DNA from: Ascidiimonas sp046199005
Lineage (GTDB): Bacteria; Bacteroidota; Bacteroidia; Flavobacteriales; Flavobacteriaceae
NCBI GenBank assembly: GCA_046199005.1
Contig: CP176050.1
Span: 1,054,001-1,118,000 of the forward strand
DNA length: 64,000 bases
Direction of reading: 5' to 3'
Every line of letters begins with the position of its first letter. Position 1 is the stretch's first letter. This document shows positions 1 to 7,213 of this stretch, piece after piece. The notes beneath the pieces were generated by a model that saw only the letters and a program-made list of their open reading frames with translations, was not told where the DNA came from and ran no database searches. Position numbers and translations under genes: made by a program.

Positions 1-351
1 AAACGTAGGGAAAACGGTAAAAAGGTTGTTTATGATTCTGATGGTAAAAGGGTAGCTGAACATGATAAAGATGATAGAGAATATCATCATAGAGGAAGTT
101 ATTTTGGGTCTAGAATTGATGAAAATGGAAAGGTAGTCCCAATATATGCTTCAGCTAGAGATGGTGGAAATTATGCAGCTGGTTGGGTTGCAGGGAAATC
201 AAGGATTCGTTGGTGGGCAGCAAAAACTATGTTCAATGCTTTAGAGTTTAAAGATTCCTACACTACCGAAGGTGCTCAAAGTACACTTGCTCAAAAAGCT
301 GGTCATGATAGAGGAAAAGCCACATTATCACATAACAGACCTAAAAATTAG
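1..351 (+). CDS. RHS C-terminal toxin tail, copy 1 (5' end outside window)
   Basis: This is the last 116 codons of an RHS toxin tail; the frame is open from base 1 and stops at 349-351. It is identical to 7871-8221, where the preceding RHS core (GDHLGN, then YYPLGLKHKGY and NNPIFFSDPTG) is visible, so it belongs to a polymorphic toxin. Visible motifs are RDGGNYAAGWVAG, a WW pair and TEGAQSTLAQKAGHDRG, a glycine/alanine-rich helical pattern resembling the family called polymorphic toxin type 44; I am not sure of that name and the activity is unknown. The lipoprotein immunity candidate starts 3 bp after the stop. Because copy 1 is the first of the tandem units, this tail may be the one joined to a complete RHS gene upstream of the window. 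Confidence 0.75.
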   Translation, partial: KRRENGKKVVYDSDGKRVAEHDKDDREYHHRGSYFGSRIDENGKVVPIYASARDGGNYAAGWVAGKSRIRWWAAKTMFNALEFKDSYTTEGAQSTLAQKAGHDRGKATLSHNRPKN

Positions 352-354
352 AAT

Positions 355-807
355 ATGAAATTTAAACGAATTTTAATACTTATAATTGCACTTATATGTT
401 TGGTCGCTTGTTATCCATTATTAATTCAAAGGAGCTTTGAGAATGATAATACGGGAAATAAACACATAACCATTTTAAAAAGACCAAGTGGTACTTATGT
501 CGTTCCTTATAAATATTATGGTTTACTTACGCCAACTAAAAATTACATAAAGTATAAGCACAAGCATTCGTTCAATATTGTTTGGAACCCTAAAAACGAT
601 TCCTACACATTAAGTATTATTGATTCTTCTTTAAAACCTCATGAGTTTGAAAATCTTTTAGAAGATGATATTGAATTTTTATTGTTGGAAAGCAATAACG
701 ATGAGAAAGAATACTTAAAGGATAATTATGATAAATCTGATTTTTCCACAATATATTTAGCTGACTATAGCTTTTTCTTTGGAAAAAACTCATTCCATTA
801 CGATTGA
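355..807 (+). CDS. Lipoprotein immunity candidate for the copy 1 tail
   Basis: A 150-aa protein with an N-terminal signal segment and lipobox LVAC (Cys about residue 19), so it should be a lipid-anchored periplasmic protein. The rest is polar with many Tyr/Lys and an acidic patch near residues 100-120. It starts 3 bp after the toxin tail stop, the usual arrangement of a toxin and its cognate immunity gene, and is repeated with the tail at 8225-8677. Immunity function is inferred from position only. A periplasmic location would imply that the toxin acts in the envelope. Confidence 0.7.
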   Translation: MKFKRILILIIALICLVACYPLLIQRSFENDNTGNKHITILKRPSGTYVVPYKYYGLLTPTKNYIKYKHKHSFNIVWNPKNDSYTLSIIDSSLKPHEFENLLEDDIEFLLLESNNDEKEYLKDNYDKSDFSTIYLADYSFFFGKNSFHYD

Positions 808-830
808 AATAAGAGAATTTAAAAATGAAT

Positions 831-858
831 AAAACCACTTCTAACGAGGTGGTTTTTT
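831..858. terminator. Bidirectional terminator hairpin
   Basis: AAAACCAC (831-838) pairs with GTGGTTTT (849-856) and runs into a T tract; on the other strand the A tract acts as a U run. It lies between the convergent ends of the immunity gene (807) and the XRE gene (866). The second copy is at 8701-8728. Confidence 0.75.
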
Positions 859-865
859 ATGCTTT

Positions 866-1231
866 TTAAGAAGCAATAAGATTGCTCAAATTATCCTTTA
901 GTTTTTTCTTTGACACAGCCATATCAATCAATTTTAAGAGCGCTTCTTTCTCGTCAGCTTCAAGAGTATCAATAATTTTTATCTTCTCTAATAAAGGCAT
1001 ATTTACAGTATCTTCTTCACTATTGGTTTTAAAGAACTCTATAATAGAAACCTCAAATACTTCTGCAATTTTTTCAAGTGTTGGAATAGTTGGCATCACT
1101 TTACCATTTTCAATACGAGAATATTGTCCTTGTGGCATACCAACACTCATAGAAACCTCTTTTTGAGAAAGTCCTTTAAGGTCACGTAATTGTTTTACGT
1201 TGTTAGCTATTATAGTTGTTGTATCACTCAT
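866..1231 (-). CDS. XRE-family repressor of the element, copy 1
   Basis: A 121-aa regulator with an N-terminal helix-turn-helix of the XRE/Cro-cI type (residues about 8-65; LKGLSQKEVSMSVGMPQGQYSRIENG) and a short helical C-terminus ending KKKLKDNLSNLIAS, probably for dimerisation. It is transcribed away from the ATPase gene, sharing a 135-bp intergenic region that contains inverted and direct repeats. The likely role is repression of the element's own ATPase/recombinase genes; this is inferred from layout. Relatives lie next to a truncated ATPase gene at 17.8-18.6 kb. Confidence 0.85.
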   Translation of the reverse strand: MSDTTTIIANNVKQLRDLKGLSQKEVSMSVGMPQGQYSRIENGKVMPTIPTLEKIAEVFEVSIIEFFKTNSEEDTVNMPLLEKIKIIDTLEADEKEALLKLIDMAVSKKKLKDNLSNLIAS

Positions 1232-1366
1232 ATGGCTGAATTATATATCAAAAGTAATCGTATAAGCTTATTTATACAACAAAGTAAAATTTTAATTAGT
1301 ATAATTATATCTTTAAATATATATTTGTATAAAATTTAGATATACATTTAGATATAAATAATAATT
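1232..1366. promoter_or_regulatory. Divergent promoter/operator region, copy 1
   Basis: The region between the XRE and ATPase genes holds an inverted repeat with arms GTATAA/TTATAC (1260-1277) and a direct repeat ATTTAGATATA at 1334-1344 and 1346-1356, spaced one helical turn apart. A TATATTTG at 1320-1327 fits the Bacteroidota -7 box for the plus-strand gene, though no clear -33 box was found. The repeats are plausible binding sites for the XRE protein. Identical in copy 2 at 9102-9236. Confidence 0.5.
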
Positions 1367-2899
1367 ATGCTAGACACAGCCAATCCAAACAACTACGAGT
1401 ACATCACAAAACATTTAGAAATCCACATTTTAGGAGGATTAAAGACCAACAAAATGGAAAGTCTGCGAGTAACATTAAGCATACAAAAACCAAAGCAGTT
1501 CAACGTAGTTAGGCAAAGCATCGATTTATATAACGACAACCAAATAGAAAAACTGGTTAGGAAAATAGCAGAACGCTTGGAGATTGGAACGAGTGTAGTA
1601 CGCAGGACTTTACAGGAACTCACAAAGGAACTGGAGAACTACAGATTTTTGTTAGTGGAAAAAGAAACCATTGCCAACCAACCATTTTATAAAGAGCTAT
1701 CAGCAACTGAAATAAAGGAAGCAGAGAAATTTTTAAAGTCTAAAGACCTACTTAAAAAGACAAATAAATTGATTGGTCAAAGTGGTGTTATTGGCGAAGA
1801 AAATAACAGGCTCACGATGTACTTAATCTTCACAAGTAGGAAAACAAACAACCCTTTGCATTGCATCAGCTTGGGCAGTTCTGGAGCAGGAAAAACACAC
1901 TTACAATCTTCGATTGCATCATTGATGCCGGAAGAAGATGTTATTGAAGTAACGAACTTATCAGCAAATGCACTCTACTACTTTGCACAAAAAGAACTCT
2001 GCCATAAAATCATCATCATCGAGGACATGGATGGAGCAATGAGCGTACTTTATCCACTTCGTGAAATCGCCAGTAAAAAGCGTATTACAAAAACAGTTGT
2101 TCACAAAAACGCCAAAGGCGAGACCAAAACCATACATCTAACGGTTGAAGGTCCTGTTTGCATTGCGGGAGCGACCACGCAGGAAAGTATTTACGAGGAT
2201 AACTCAAACCGTAGCTTCCTTTTATACATCGATGAAAGTGAGGAGCAGGACAAAAAAATAATGCAGTACCAGCGGAGAGCCTCCGCAGGCAAATTAAACG
2301 AGCAGGACGAAATAAATGCCAGGGAACTGCTCAAAAACGTGCAACGAGTGCTAAAGCCGATCAAGGTTATCAATCCGTATGCAGAATTTTTAGAGCTTCC
2401 GCAGTCCGTATTTAAACCCAGAAGAACCAACAGCCATTATTTACAATTTATTGAAGCGATAACCTTTTATTGTCAGTGGCAACGACCCAAAAAGTACGAC
2501 GAAGTTACGGGCGAGGAGTATATCGAGACAACCATCGAAGATATCCAGGAAGCGAACGAACTGATTATGGATGTTTTACTACGCAAAAGTGATACGTTAA
2601 CAGGCGCTTGCCGAAACCATTTAGAGAACCTGAAAGACTATCTAATCAAGAACAGCCAGACCACTTTTACTAATGCCGAAATAAGAAGAAATCTACGCAT
2701 AAAGGAAAGTACATTGCGTTGGTATCACAAACAATTATTGACGGAAAACTACATCCAAAGAGTAAAGGCGAAAACCAAAAGCTATGCTTACGAAATTGTT
2801 GACCTTGGCGAATATACCAACCTTAAAAAGCAGATAGACAAAGCATTAAAAAACTGTATTGAGCGTATCAAGGGTACAAAGGAACTCGCAAGCTCGTAA
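1367..2899 (+). CDS. Mobile-element ATPase with C-terminal winged helix, copy 1
   Basis: A 510-aa protein with a Walker A motif SSGAGKT (about residues 170-176) and a hydrophobic Walker B-like strand KIIIIEDMDG (about 213-222), followed by a sensor-like region GPVCIAGATTQESIYEDNSNRSFLL. The C-terminus (TNAEIRRNLRIKESTLRWYHKQLL) looks like a winged helix. Residues 1-90 contain a HILGGL/VRRTLQEL segment conserved in a truncated relative at 18763-19041. I do not recognise a named family; the fold suggests an AAA+ helicase or initiator-type ATPase such as those beside primases or integrases in Bacteroidota elements. Two recombinase genes follow, so a role in replication or recombination of the element is likely but inferred. 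Confidence 0.75.
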   Translation: MLDTANPNNYEYITKHLEIHILGGLKTNKMESLRVTLSIQKPKQFNVVRQSIDLYNDNQIEKLVRKIAERLEIGTSVVRRTLQELTKELENYRFLLVEKETIANQPFYKELSATEIKEAEKFLKSKDLLKKTNKLIGQSGVIGEENNRLTMYLIFTSRKTNNPLHCISLGSSGAGKTHLQSSIASLMPEEDVIEVTNLSANALYYFAQKELCHKIIIIEDMDGAMSVLYPLREIASKKRITKTVVHKNAKGETKTIHLTVEGPVCIAGATTQESIYEDNSNRSFLLYIDESEEQDKKIMQYQRRASAGKLNEQDEINARELLKNVQRVLKPIKVINPYAEFLELPQSVFKPRRTNSHYLQFIEAITFYCQWQRPKKYDEVTGEEYIETTIEDIQEANELIMDVLLRKSDTLTGACRNHLENLKDYLIKNSQTTFTNAEIRRNLRIKESTLRWYHKQLLTENYIQRVKAKTKSYAYEIVDLGEYTNLKKQIDKALKNCIERIKGTKELASS

Positions 2900-2993
2900 C
2901 CAACTCGCAAACCTTGTTTTTGCGAGGTTTACTAAATGACAATCAATCAGTTAGACGTAACTCGCAAATCAATCCCAAAAATGCAACCGACCC

Positions 2994-3911
2994 ATGAAAA
3001 AAACATCACTAAAAAACCCAAGTTATAAAGTCCTTTTACAAGATTTTAAGGAATGGCTGGACGTGTTGGGACAAAGCGCAAGCATGTGCAAGAACTATCC
3101 AAACCAGCTATGTGAGTTCTTCTACTGGCTGGAACAGCATAACATCAATCACGTCGATTACATCCAAAAGGAACATCTTAAAAACTATTACGATTACTTA
3201 AAAGAGCGACCTAACAAAACCAGAAATGGAGCACTGAGTAATAACTATCTCAACTCACATCAAAGTAGCTTAAAGAAGTTTAAGGATTACCTTTCCAAAC
3301 ATCATAAGAAGCCTTTTAAGATGCATATCAAGAGAGAAAAGGTAGAAGATGAAAAACTCAAGCACTGTACCACAGAACAAGTAAAAGCCTTGTTCAAGGC
3401 TACCGATCATAGCCATGCACTCCCACGCTTTAGAGCAAGGCATAAAGCCTTATTGGTGTGTCTCTATAGTCTGGGCATGCGAAGAAACGAAGTACTCCAT
3501 CTAATGCTAAACGATATTCTTTGGGATCAGCAGCGTGTATTTATTAGAAAGGGAAAGAACTACAAGGAGCGTTTTGTGCCAATTAATCATTACAATTTAA
3601 GAATGCTCGAAGATTACGTTTTTGATGCACGATTGGACTTTAAAAAATCATCGGAAAGCGATTATGTTTTTGTCAGCAGACGAAGCACCAAAATAAGCGG
3701 TTGCACCATAGAGAACGATTTAAAGATGATTATCAAAGCCAGTAATAGCGAAGAACTGCAAAACAAGAATATTACGCCACATATGTTGCGCCACTCCATC
3801 GCAACGCATTTTTTAAAGGCAGGAATGAAAATAGAAGATATACAACAATTTTTAGGACACGCCTCCTTAGAAAGCACACAGATTTACACGCACATTTTAA
3901 AGGATGAATAA
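2994..3911 (+). CDS. Tyrosine recombinase / integrase, catalytically complete, copy 1
   Basis: A 305-aa XerC/D-type recombinase. An N-terminal SAM-like core-binding domain (residues about 8-100) is followed by a catalytic domain with the first Arg in SLGMRRNEVLHL (about 163), HMLRHSIATHF (about 262), GHASLESTQ (about 288) and the nucleophile Tyr in QIYTHI (about 298). All expected catalytic residues are visible. It lies 94 bp after the ATPase gene and 2 bp before a second recombinase-like gene. It probably catalyses integration/excision of the element; the 17-bp palindrome at the unit boundary is a candidate target. Confidence 0.9.
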   Translation: MKKTSLKNPSYKVLLQDFKEWLDVLGQSASMCKNYPNQLCEFFYWLEQHNINHVDYIQKEHLKNYYDYLKERPNKTRNGALSNNYLNSHQSSLKKFKDYLSKHHKKPFKMHIKREKVEDEKLKHCTTEQVKALFKATDHSHALPRFRARHKALLVCLYSLGMRRNEVLHLMLNDILWDQQRVFIRKGKNYKERFVPINHYNLRMLEDYVFDARLDFKKSSESDYVFVSRRSTKISGCTIENDLKMIIKASNSEELQNKNITPHMLRHSIATHFLKAGMKIEDIQQFLGHASLESTQIYTHILKDE

Positions 3912-3913
3912 AG

Positions 3914-4855
3914 ATGAAAGCGAAGCTTCACGAATACCAAAATATAAATAGAAAATCAATGAGTAAATACGAGCAATATTTAATAGAAAATAATTACAGT
4001 AAAACCACGATAGAACACTACTTAAAAAGAGTTGAAGAATTTACAGCTTGGTCAAAAAAATACAGGGTTAAGGCATCTGAAATCGATTATAAAGCCTGTT
4101 TGAGATACATTAAATATTTACAGCAAAAGAACATCAAAGTACAGACCGTAAACAATAACATCGTAACGTTGCGCAATTACCTGAATTACCTCATTGAAAT
4201 AAACAAAAGAGCGGATAACCCAATAGAAGATGTGTCTGTAAAAGGAACGGTAAAACGAGTAATGTACAACCTTTTGGATGCTGACGAACTGGAAGACTTA
4301 TATTACAGTTTTGAAACGGAAAACTTTAGCAAATACAGTAATTACAAAGCAAAGCTAAGTGCCAAAAGGAACAAGGTAATCACAGGGTTGCTCGTTTATC
4401 AAGGACTGAACACGACCAATCTCAAAAGTCTTTTGCTGGAACATTTAGAGCTTTACAAGGGCAAAATCTATGTTCCGAGTACCCGACGGAACAACGCCCG
4501 GGAAATGGAGCTCAAACCCTGGCAAGTAATGGACTTGTTGGAATACATCAATGAAATCAGACCAGAGATAGCGAAGTACAACAAAGTCCACAGCGAAAAG
4601 CTATTGATACCGCAAAACCACTTTAACGACCTTGTGCAAAGGGGCATCGTAAAACGGTTGAAGGCAATCAACCAAAAGGCGGGAAACATCAACCATCTGC
4701 GGACTTCGGTAATCTCGAACTGGCTGAAACAATTTAACATCAGAAAGGTTCAGTATCTCGCTGGCCATAAATACATCAGTTCAACGGAAAGTTACAAGCA
4801 GAACAATCTGGAAAGTCTGCACGAAGCTATAAATGAGTTCCATCCGATAAGCTAA
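3914..4855 (+). CDS. Second tyrosine-recombinase-like protein lacking Arg I, copy 1
   Basis: A 313-aa protein of the phage-integrase fold. HLRTSVISNW (about 258), LAGHKYISST (about 281) and Tyr in TESYKQ (about 294) are present. At the position of the first catalytic Arg, the usual GLRxxEL reads GLNTTNLKSL (about 163), so Arg I appears missing. It begins 2 bp after the active recombinase gene and is surely co-translated. It could be an inactive or conditional partner in a heteromeric recombinase pair; that reading is inference. Confidence 0.85.
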   Translation: MKAKLHEYQNINRKSMSKYEQYLIENNYSKTTIEHYLKRVEEFTAWSKKYRVKASEIDYKACLRYIKYLQQKNIKVQTVNNNIVTLRNYLNYLIEINKRADNPIEDVSVKGTVKRVMYNLLDADELEDLYYSFETENFSKYSNYKAKLSAKRNKVITGLLVYQGLNTTNLKSLLLEHLELYKGKIYVPSTRRNNAREMELKPWQVMDLLEYINEIRPEIAKYNKVHSEKLLIPQNHFNDLVQRGIVKRLKAINQKAGNINHLRTSVISNWLKQFNIRKVQYLAGHKYISSTESYKQNNLESLHEAINEFHPIS

Positions 4856-4950
4856 AAGAAAACAAAATGAATATACACAATCGAAGTCCTTAGAAATAAG
4901 AAAACATTGTACTTTTATCTCTTTAACAGTTACGTCAATCTTTACAAATT

Positions 4951-5048
4951 TGCCCGTAGGTTATGAGGCGGTAAGGTGAAAGCCTCCGAACGCTGTAACT
5001 GGCGTGAGACCTCTAAGACTTACGGGTTTTTTCTCTAAACAGTTACAG
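4951..5048 (+). ncRNA. Structured RNA candidate upstream of the 89-aa gene, copy 1
   Basis: The 195-bp gap after the second recombinase holds a closed multi-stem fold: outer stem CCCGTA (4953-4958) with TACGGG (5021-5026), an arm GAGGC (4965-4969) with GCCTC (4982-4986), and an arm CGCT (4991-4994) with GGCG (5001-5004), then a run of six T, like an intrinsic terminator. The loop segment CTGTAACTG (4993-5001) is perfectly complementary to CAGTTACAG (5040-5048), which ends one base before the ATG at 5050. CAGTTAC also occurs at 4927-4933, before the fold. It may be a cis-acting riboregulator, a small RNA or a folded recombination site. Copy 2 is at 12821-12918. Confidence 0.5.
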
Positions 5049-5049
5049 T

Positions 5050-5319
5050 ATGAAAAATTTTAGCGGAAAGTACGCTCTAAGTGTACACACCGATCCCAAG
5101 ACCCAACAAAACTATATCAAACTCCCTATTGCCGATCTGGCTGAACTCAGCTACATGCAGCAAGCTCTTTTAGAAGGACTTTTGTACTTAAACCAACTCG
5201 AAGACCAACGCCCAGGAAAAGAACTACAAAACAGCAGGTACTGGCTTTTAAAGATCGTTCTTGCGACCTATCCCGGAGAAGAACTCGAAGGTGTATCCGA
5301 GTGGCTTAAAAACGAATAA
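5050..5319 (+). CDS. Small protein of unknown function, copy 1
   Basis: An 89-aa soluble protein (starts MKNFSGKYALSVHTDP) with no signal peptide or membrane segment; it contains an LAELSYMQQALLEGLLYLNQLE helix and ends SEWLKNE. I do not recognise a family. It follows the structured RNA candidate directly, with the ATG one base after the CAGTTACAG segment, so its translation may depend on that fold. A strong hairpin follows. Its position between integrase and toxin-antitoxin genes suggests an element maintenance function, unproven. Confidence 0.6.
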   Translation: MKNFSGKYALSVHTDPKTQQNYIKLPIADLAELSYMQQALLEGLLYLNQLEDQRPGKELQNSRYWLLKIVLATYPGEELEGVSEWLKNE

Positions 5320-5326
5320 TAAAAAT

Positions 5327-5348
5327 GGTGGTCGCACATGCGGCCACC
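5327..5348. terminator. Strong GC hairpin after the 89-aa gene, copy 1
   Basis: GGTGGTCGC (5327-5335) pairs with GCGGCCACC (5340-5348; one G-T pair) around a 4-base loop. No T run follows on the plus strand, so it may be a processing or attenuation hairpin rather than a classical terminator. Copy 2 at 13197-13218. Confidence 0.5.
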
Positions 5349-5399
5349 TAATGTACTAAAATAAAAAGTATCTTTGTGATGAAAGTAACTATACCCAGG

Positions 5400-5627
5400 A
5401 TGAATATAGAAGCCACTAAATTAGAACTCATACACCGGCTTTTACAAACCCAAAAAGAAGGCCTTTTGGCACGTCTTCAACAAGTCTTTGACCAGGAAGA
5501 AGAAACCGCTTACGAGCTCTCCGAGTCTGATAAAAAACTACTGGATGATCGGTTAGCACGTCATCAAAGTGACCCACAAGCCGGAAAAGACTGGAAAGCA
5601 GTAAAAAAAGAACTTCTGGGAGAGTAA
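5400..5627 (+). CDS. ParD/RelB-type antitoxin (addiction module component), copy 1
   Basis: A 75-aa antitoxin. The frame is open from GTG 5376 and ATG 5379, but the conserved family start fits the ATG at 5400 (MNIEATKLELIHRLL), and a TATCTTTG -7 box at 5369-5376 would put transcription start near 5382. The C-terminal part DDRLARHQSDPQAGKDWKAV matches the putative addiction module component pattern. The last base of its TAA is the first base of the toxin ATG. It should bind and neutralise the toxin and repress its own promoter, stabilising the element. Confidence 0.85.
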   Translation: MNIEATKLELIHRLLQTQKEGLLARLQQVFDQEEETAYELSESDKKLLDDRLARHQSDPQAGKDWKAVKKELLGE

Positions 5628-5908
5628 TGAACTACCATTTACGTATTAAGCCCGAAGCGCAGCAAGATCTGGCTCAGGCGATGGATTGGTATGAAGATCA
5701 AAAAGAAGGATTGTCCATAGAATTTTTAGCGACGATCGATAAAGCATTAGAAAGTATCAAAGCCAATCCGTCACTTTTTCAAGAACGCTATCGGGAGATC
5801 CGTATCGTCTTTACAAGGCGTTTTCCCTACGGCATCCACTATACCTTAGAAGAAGATACGATCTACGTACACGCTGTACTGCATACCCATAGAAAACCTA
5901 GAGGGTAA
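5627..5908 (+). CDS. RelE/ParE-family toxin, copy 1
   Basis: A 93-aa toxin of the RelE/ParE fold: NYHLRIKPEAQQDLAQAMDWYEDQ at the N-terminus, a central NPSLFQERYREIRIVFTRRFPYGIHYT segment with the basic strand, and VHAVLHTHRKP at the C-terminus. Translation is coupled to the antitoxin by a 1-base overlap. Whether it cuts mRNA (RelE-like) or targets gyrase (ParE-like) cannot be told; the WYEDQ and HxxRKP pattern is nearer the ParE branch. It would select against loss of the element. Confidence 0.9.
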   Translation: MNYHLRIKPEAQQDLAQAMDWYEDQKEGLSIEFLATIDKALESIKANPSLFQERYREIRIVFTRRFPYGIHYTLEEDTIYVHAVLHTHRKPRG

Positions 5909-7196
5909 TCAAAGGAATAGATCCTCGCAGGGCAAACCTGGATTATTGCTACGGCAAGAACCCTCCATGTTTGCCCTGCTCCACTTCGGTAATACTCAGT
6001 ACATCGCCTTTCCAGCCGCATCTTCCAAGCTATCTTTACATAACGGGTAGTTATACCCGCTCTTCCCCGTGGTCAGGGGCTATAACGCCATTATGTAAAA
6101 TAGCCGCTTGCCATCACTACATAGAACCAAAAAATAGTATATTTATGCCAATCTTTTTTATCAGCATACACTTTTAAATGCTGCTATCCATCATATCAAA
6201 ATTTAGGAGCAACGGACTGAAAACCCGTGTGCCTTTACAAAAGTTACTTTACGGCTCACGGAAGTCGTGACGCTCCACAGGCGCTTAGCCTGGCATTTTA
6301 AAAAGAGCGGATCACCACCAGCACCGTCCGCCGCAGATCCACCCTTTTTAAAACGTTTTTTAACTGAGAAAGAAGATCTATATATTTTAGCTTTTTTAAA
6401 GTGGGTATGTAAGACAGTAATTACCCATACCCCCAGTCCGAATCACGGACCCGTTTTTCCGTTATGTTTTTGACTGTCAATAGGTTGTTCTTAAAACGCT
6501 CCAAGTGTTAAAATGACACTAAAAAAGCAGTAAAAGAGGCTTTTAAACACTCATCATAATCGACCTCTGGAACCACAATCCAGTGACCGTCGGGCTCATA
6601 ACCCGAAGGTCAAACCTTGTGCCCACGACTGGACTCGAACCTTAAAAAGATCTATAAATACCTACCGAATTAATACCACGTTACGACTTGAAAAAAACGT
6701 TTTAAAAGATGGCGGAAGCTGTTGGGGGATGCGGATGAGTTCCGCTATCTTTTAAAATGACCCTTCCCCGTAAGCTTTGTAAAAACAAGCCTCAAAAACC
6801 CCTGAAATGCCCCCAAACATGCCCAAATCATGTCTAACAGTACTTTAATATGCTCCAATATTAGAATATTGATCAAAAAAATCATCAAGTAGAAGTCAGC
6901 TAGTAAGTTTGGTTGTAAAGCGGGAGGGAAAGAGGCTATTTTATATAGTGTGCTTATGGCTACCTGTAAGAGTACCATAAGAGCGCATTATGTAACATAG
7001 CTTTGGTGGAGCGATGGAAAGGGAGCCAGCAAAGAACAGGGGGTATTTTAAGGTAAAATATCTGGGCTTTGCTGGCGAGGAATCTACTGTTAATTTTTAT
7101 CTTTAAGGCTGAAATGAAGATGAGAGGAAGTACGTTCTTTTAAAAAATATAGGGTAGTCTCTAGGAAAAATGCGACCGAAAAATTTATTTTTTGCT
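5909..7196. other. Hairpin-rich non-coding region, copy 1
   Basis: No convincing gene in about 1.3 kb. Perfect or near-perfect inverted repeats are dense: 5927-5937/5969-5979 (GCAGGGCAAAC, with an inner TTGC-TACG-GCAA hairpin); 6035-6043/6091-6099 (TTTACATAA) enclosing two hairpins at 6044-6059 and 6065-6079; 6296-6305/6344-6353 (TTTTAAAAAG); GTCCG-AATCA-CGGAC near 6440; 6700-6717/6740-6757 (18-bp arms, one G-T pair); 7025-7034/7067-7076 (GCCAGCAAAG) enclosing TATTTTA-AGG-TAAAATA. Candidates are an origin, a transfer origin, a recombination region or several small RNAs. A 77-aa minus-strand frame at 6745-6978 is probably chance. Copy 2 is at 13779-15066. Confidence 0.6.
6584..6612 (+). other. 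Initiator-tRNA anticodon-arm-like hairpin, copy 1
   Basis: Bases 6588-6611 match, as I recall it, the anticodon arm and variable loop of bacterial initiator tRNA-fMet (GTCGGGCTCATAACCCGA core, CAT anticodon, three G-C pairs). The flanks TGACC (6584-6588) and GGTCA (6608-6612) extend it as a hairpin, but no acceptor, D or T arm can be built around it. A T-loop-like ACTCGAAC is nearby in inverse orientation (6632-6639). It is not a functional tRNA; it could be a relic of capture or an attachment-site block. Confidence 0.45.
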
Positions 7197-7213
7197 TAAA
7201 TGGTGACCATTTA
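7197..7213. other. Palindromic unit boundary, candidate attachment site (left of copy 2)
   Basis: TAAATGGTGACCATTTA has perfect 8-bp arms around a central G (7205), the form of a tyrosine-recombinase core site. Its right half encodes GDHLG of the RHS core; its left half belongs to the end of the preceding unit. The same palindrome recurs at 15067-15083, exactly 7,870 bp later. Sequence identity between the two junctions ends at 7215/15085. The full-length RHS gene retains TGACCATTTAGG at 54420-54431. Confidence 0.5.

Noticed and set aside
2994..4855. Recombinase-in-trio (RIT) element
   Set aside because: Only two tyrosine recombinases are present, with an ATPase instead of a third.
5971..6473. 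Two 68-aa plus-strand frames in the non-coding region
   Set aside because: They overlap strong hairpins and have Ser/Pro/His-rich composition typical of chance frames.
6584..6612. A functional tRNA gene
   Set aside because: Only the anticodon arm and variable loop are present; no acceptor, D or T stem can be paired.
6745..6978. 77-aa minus-strand frame in the hairpin region (and its copy at 14615)
   Set aside because: Hydrophobic by base composition, overlaps an 18-bp-arm inverted repeat, no recognisable start context or homologue pattern.
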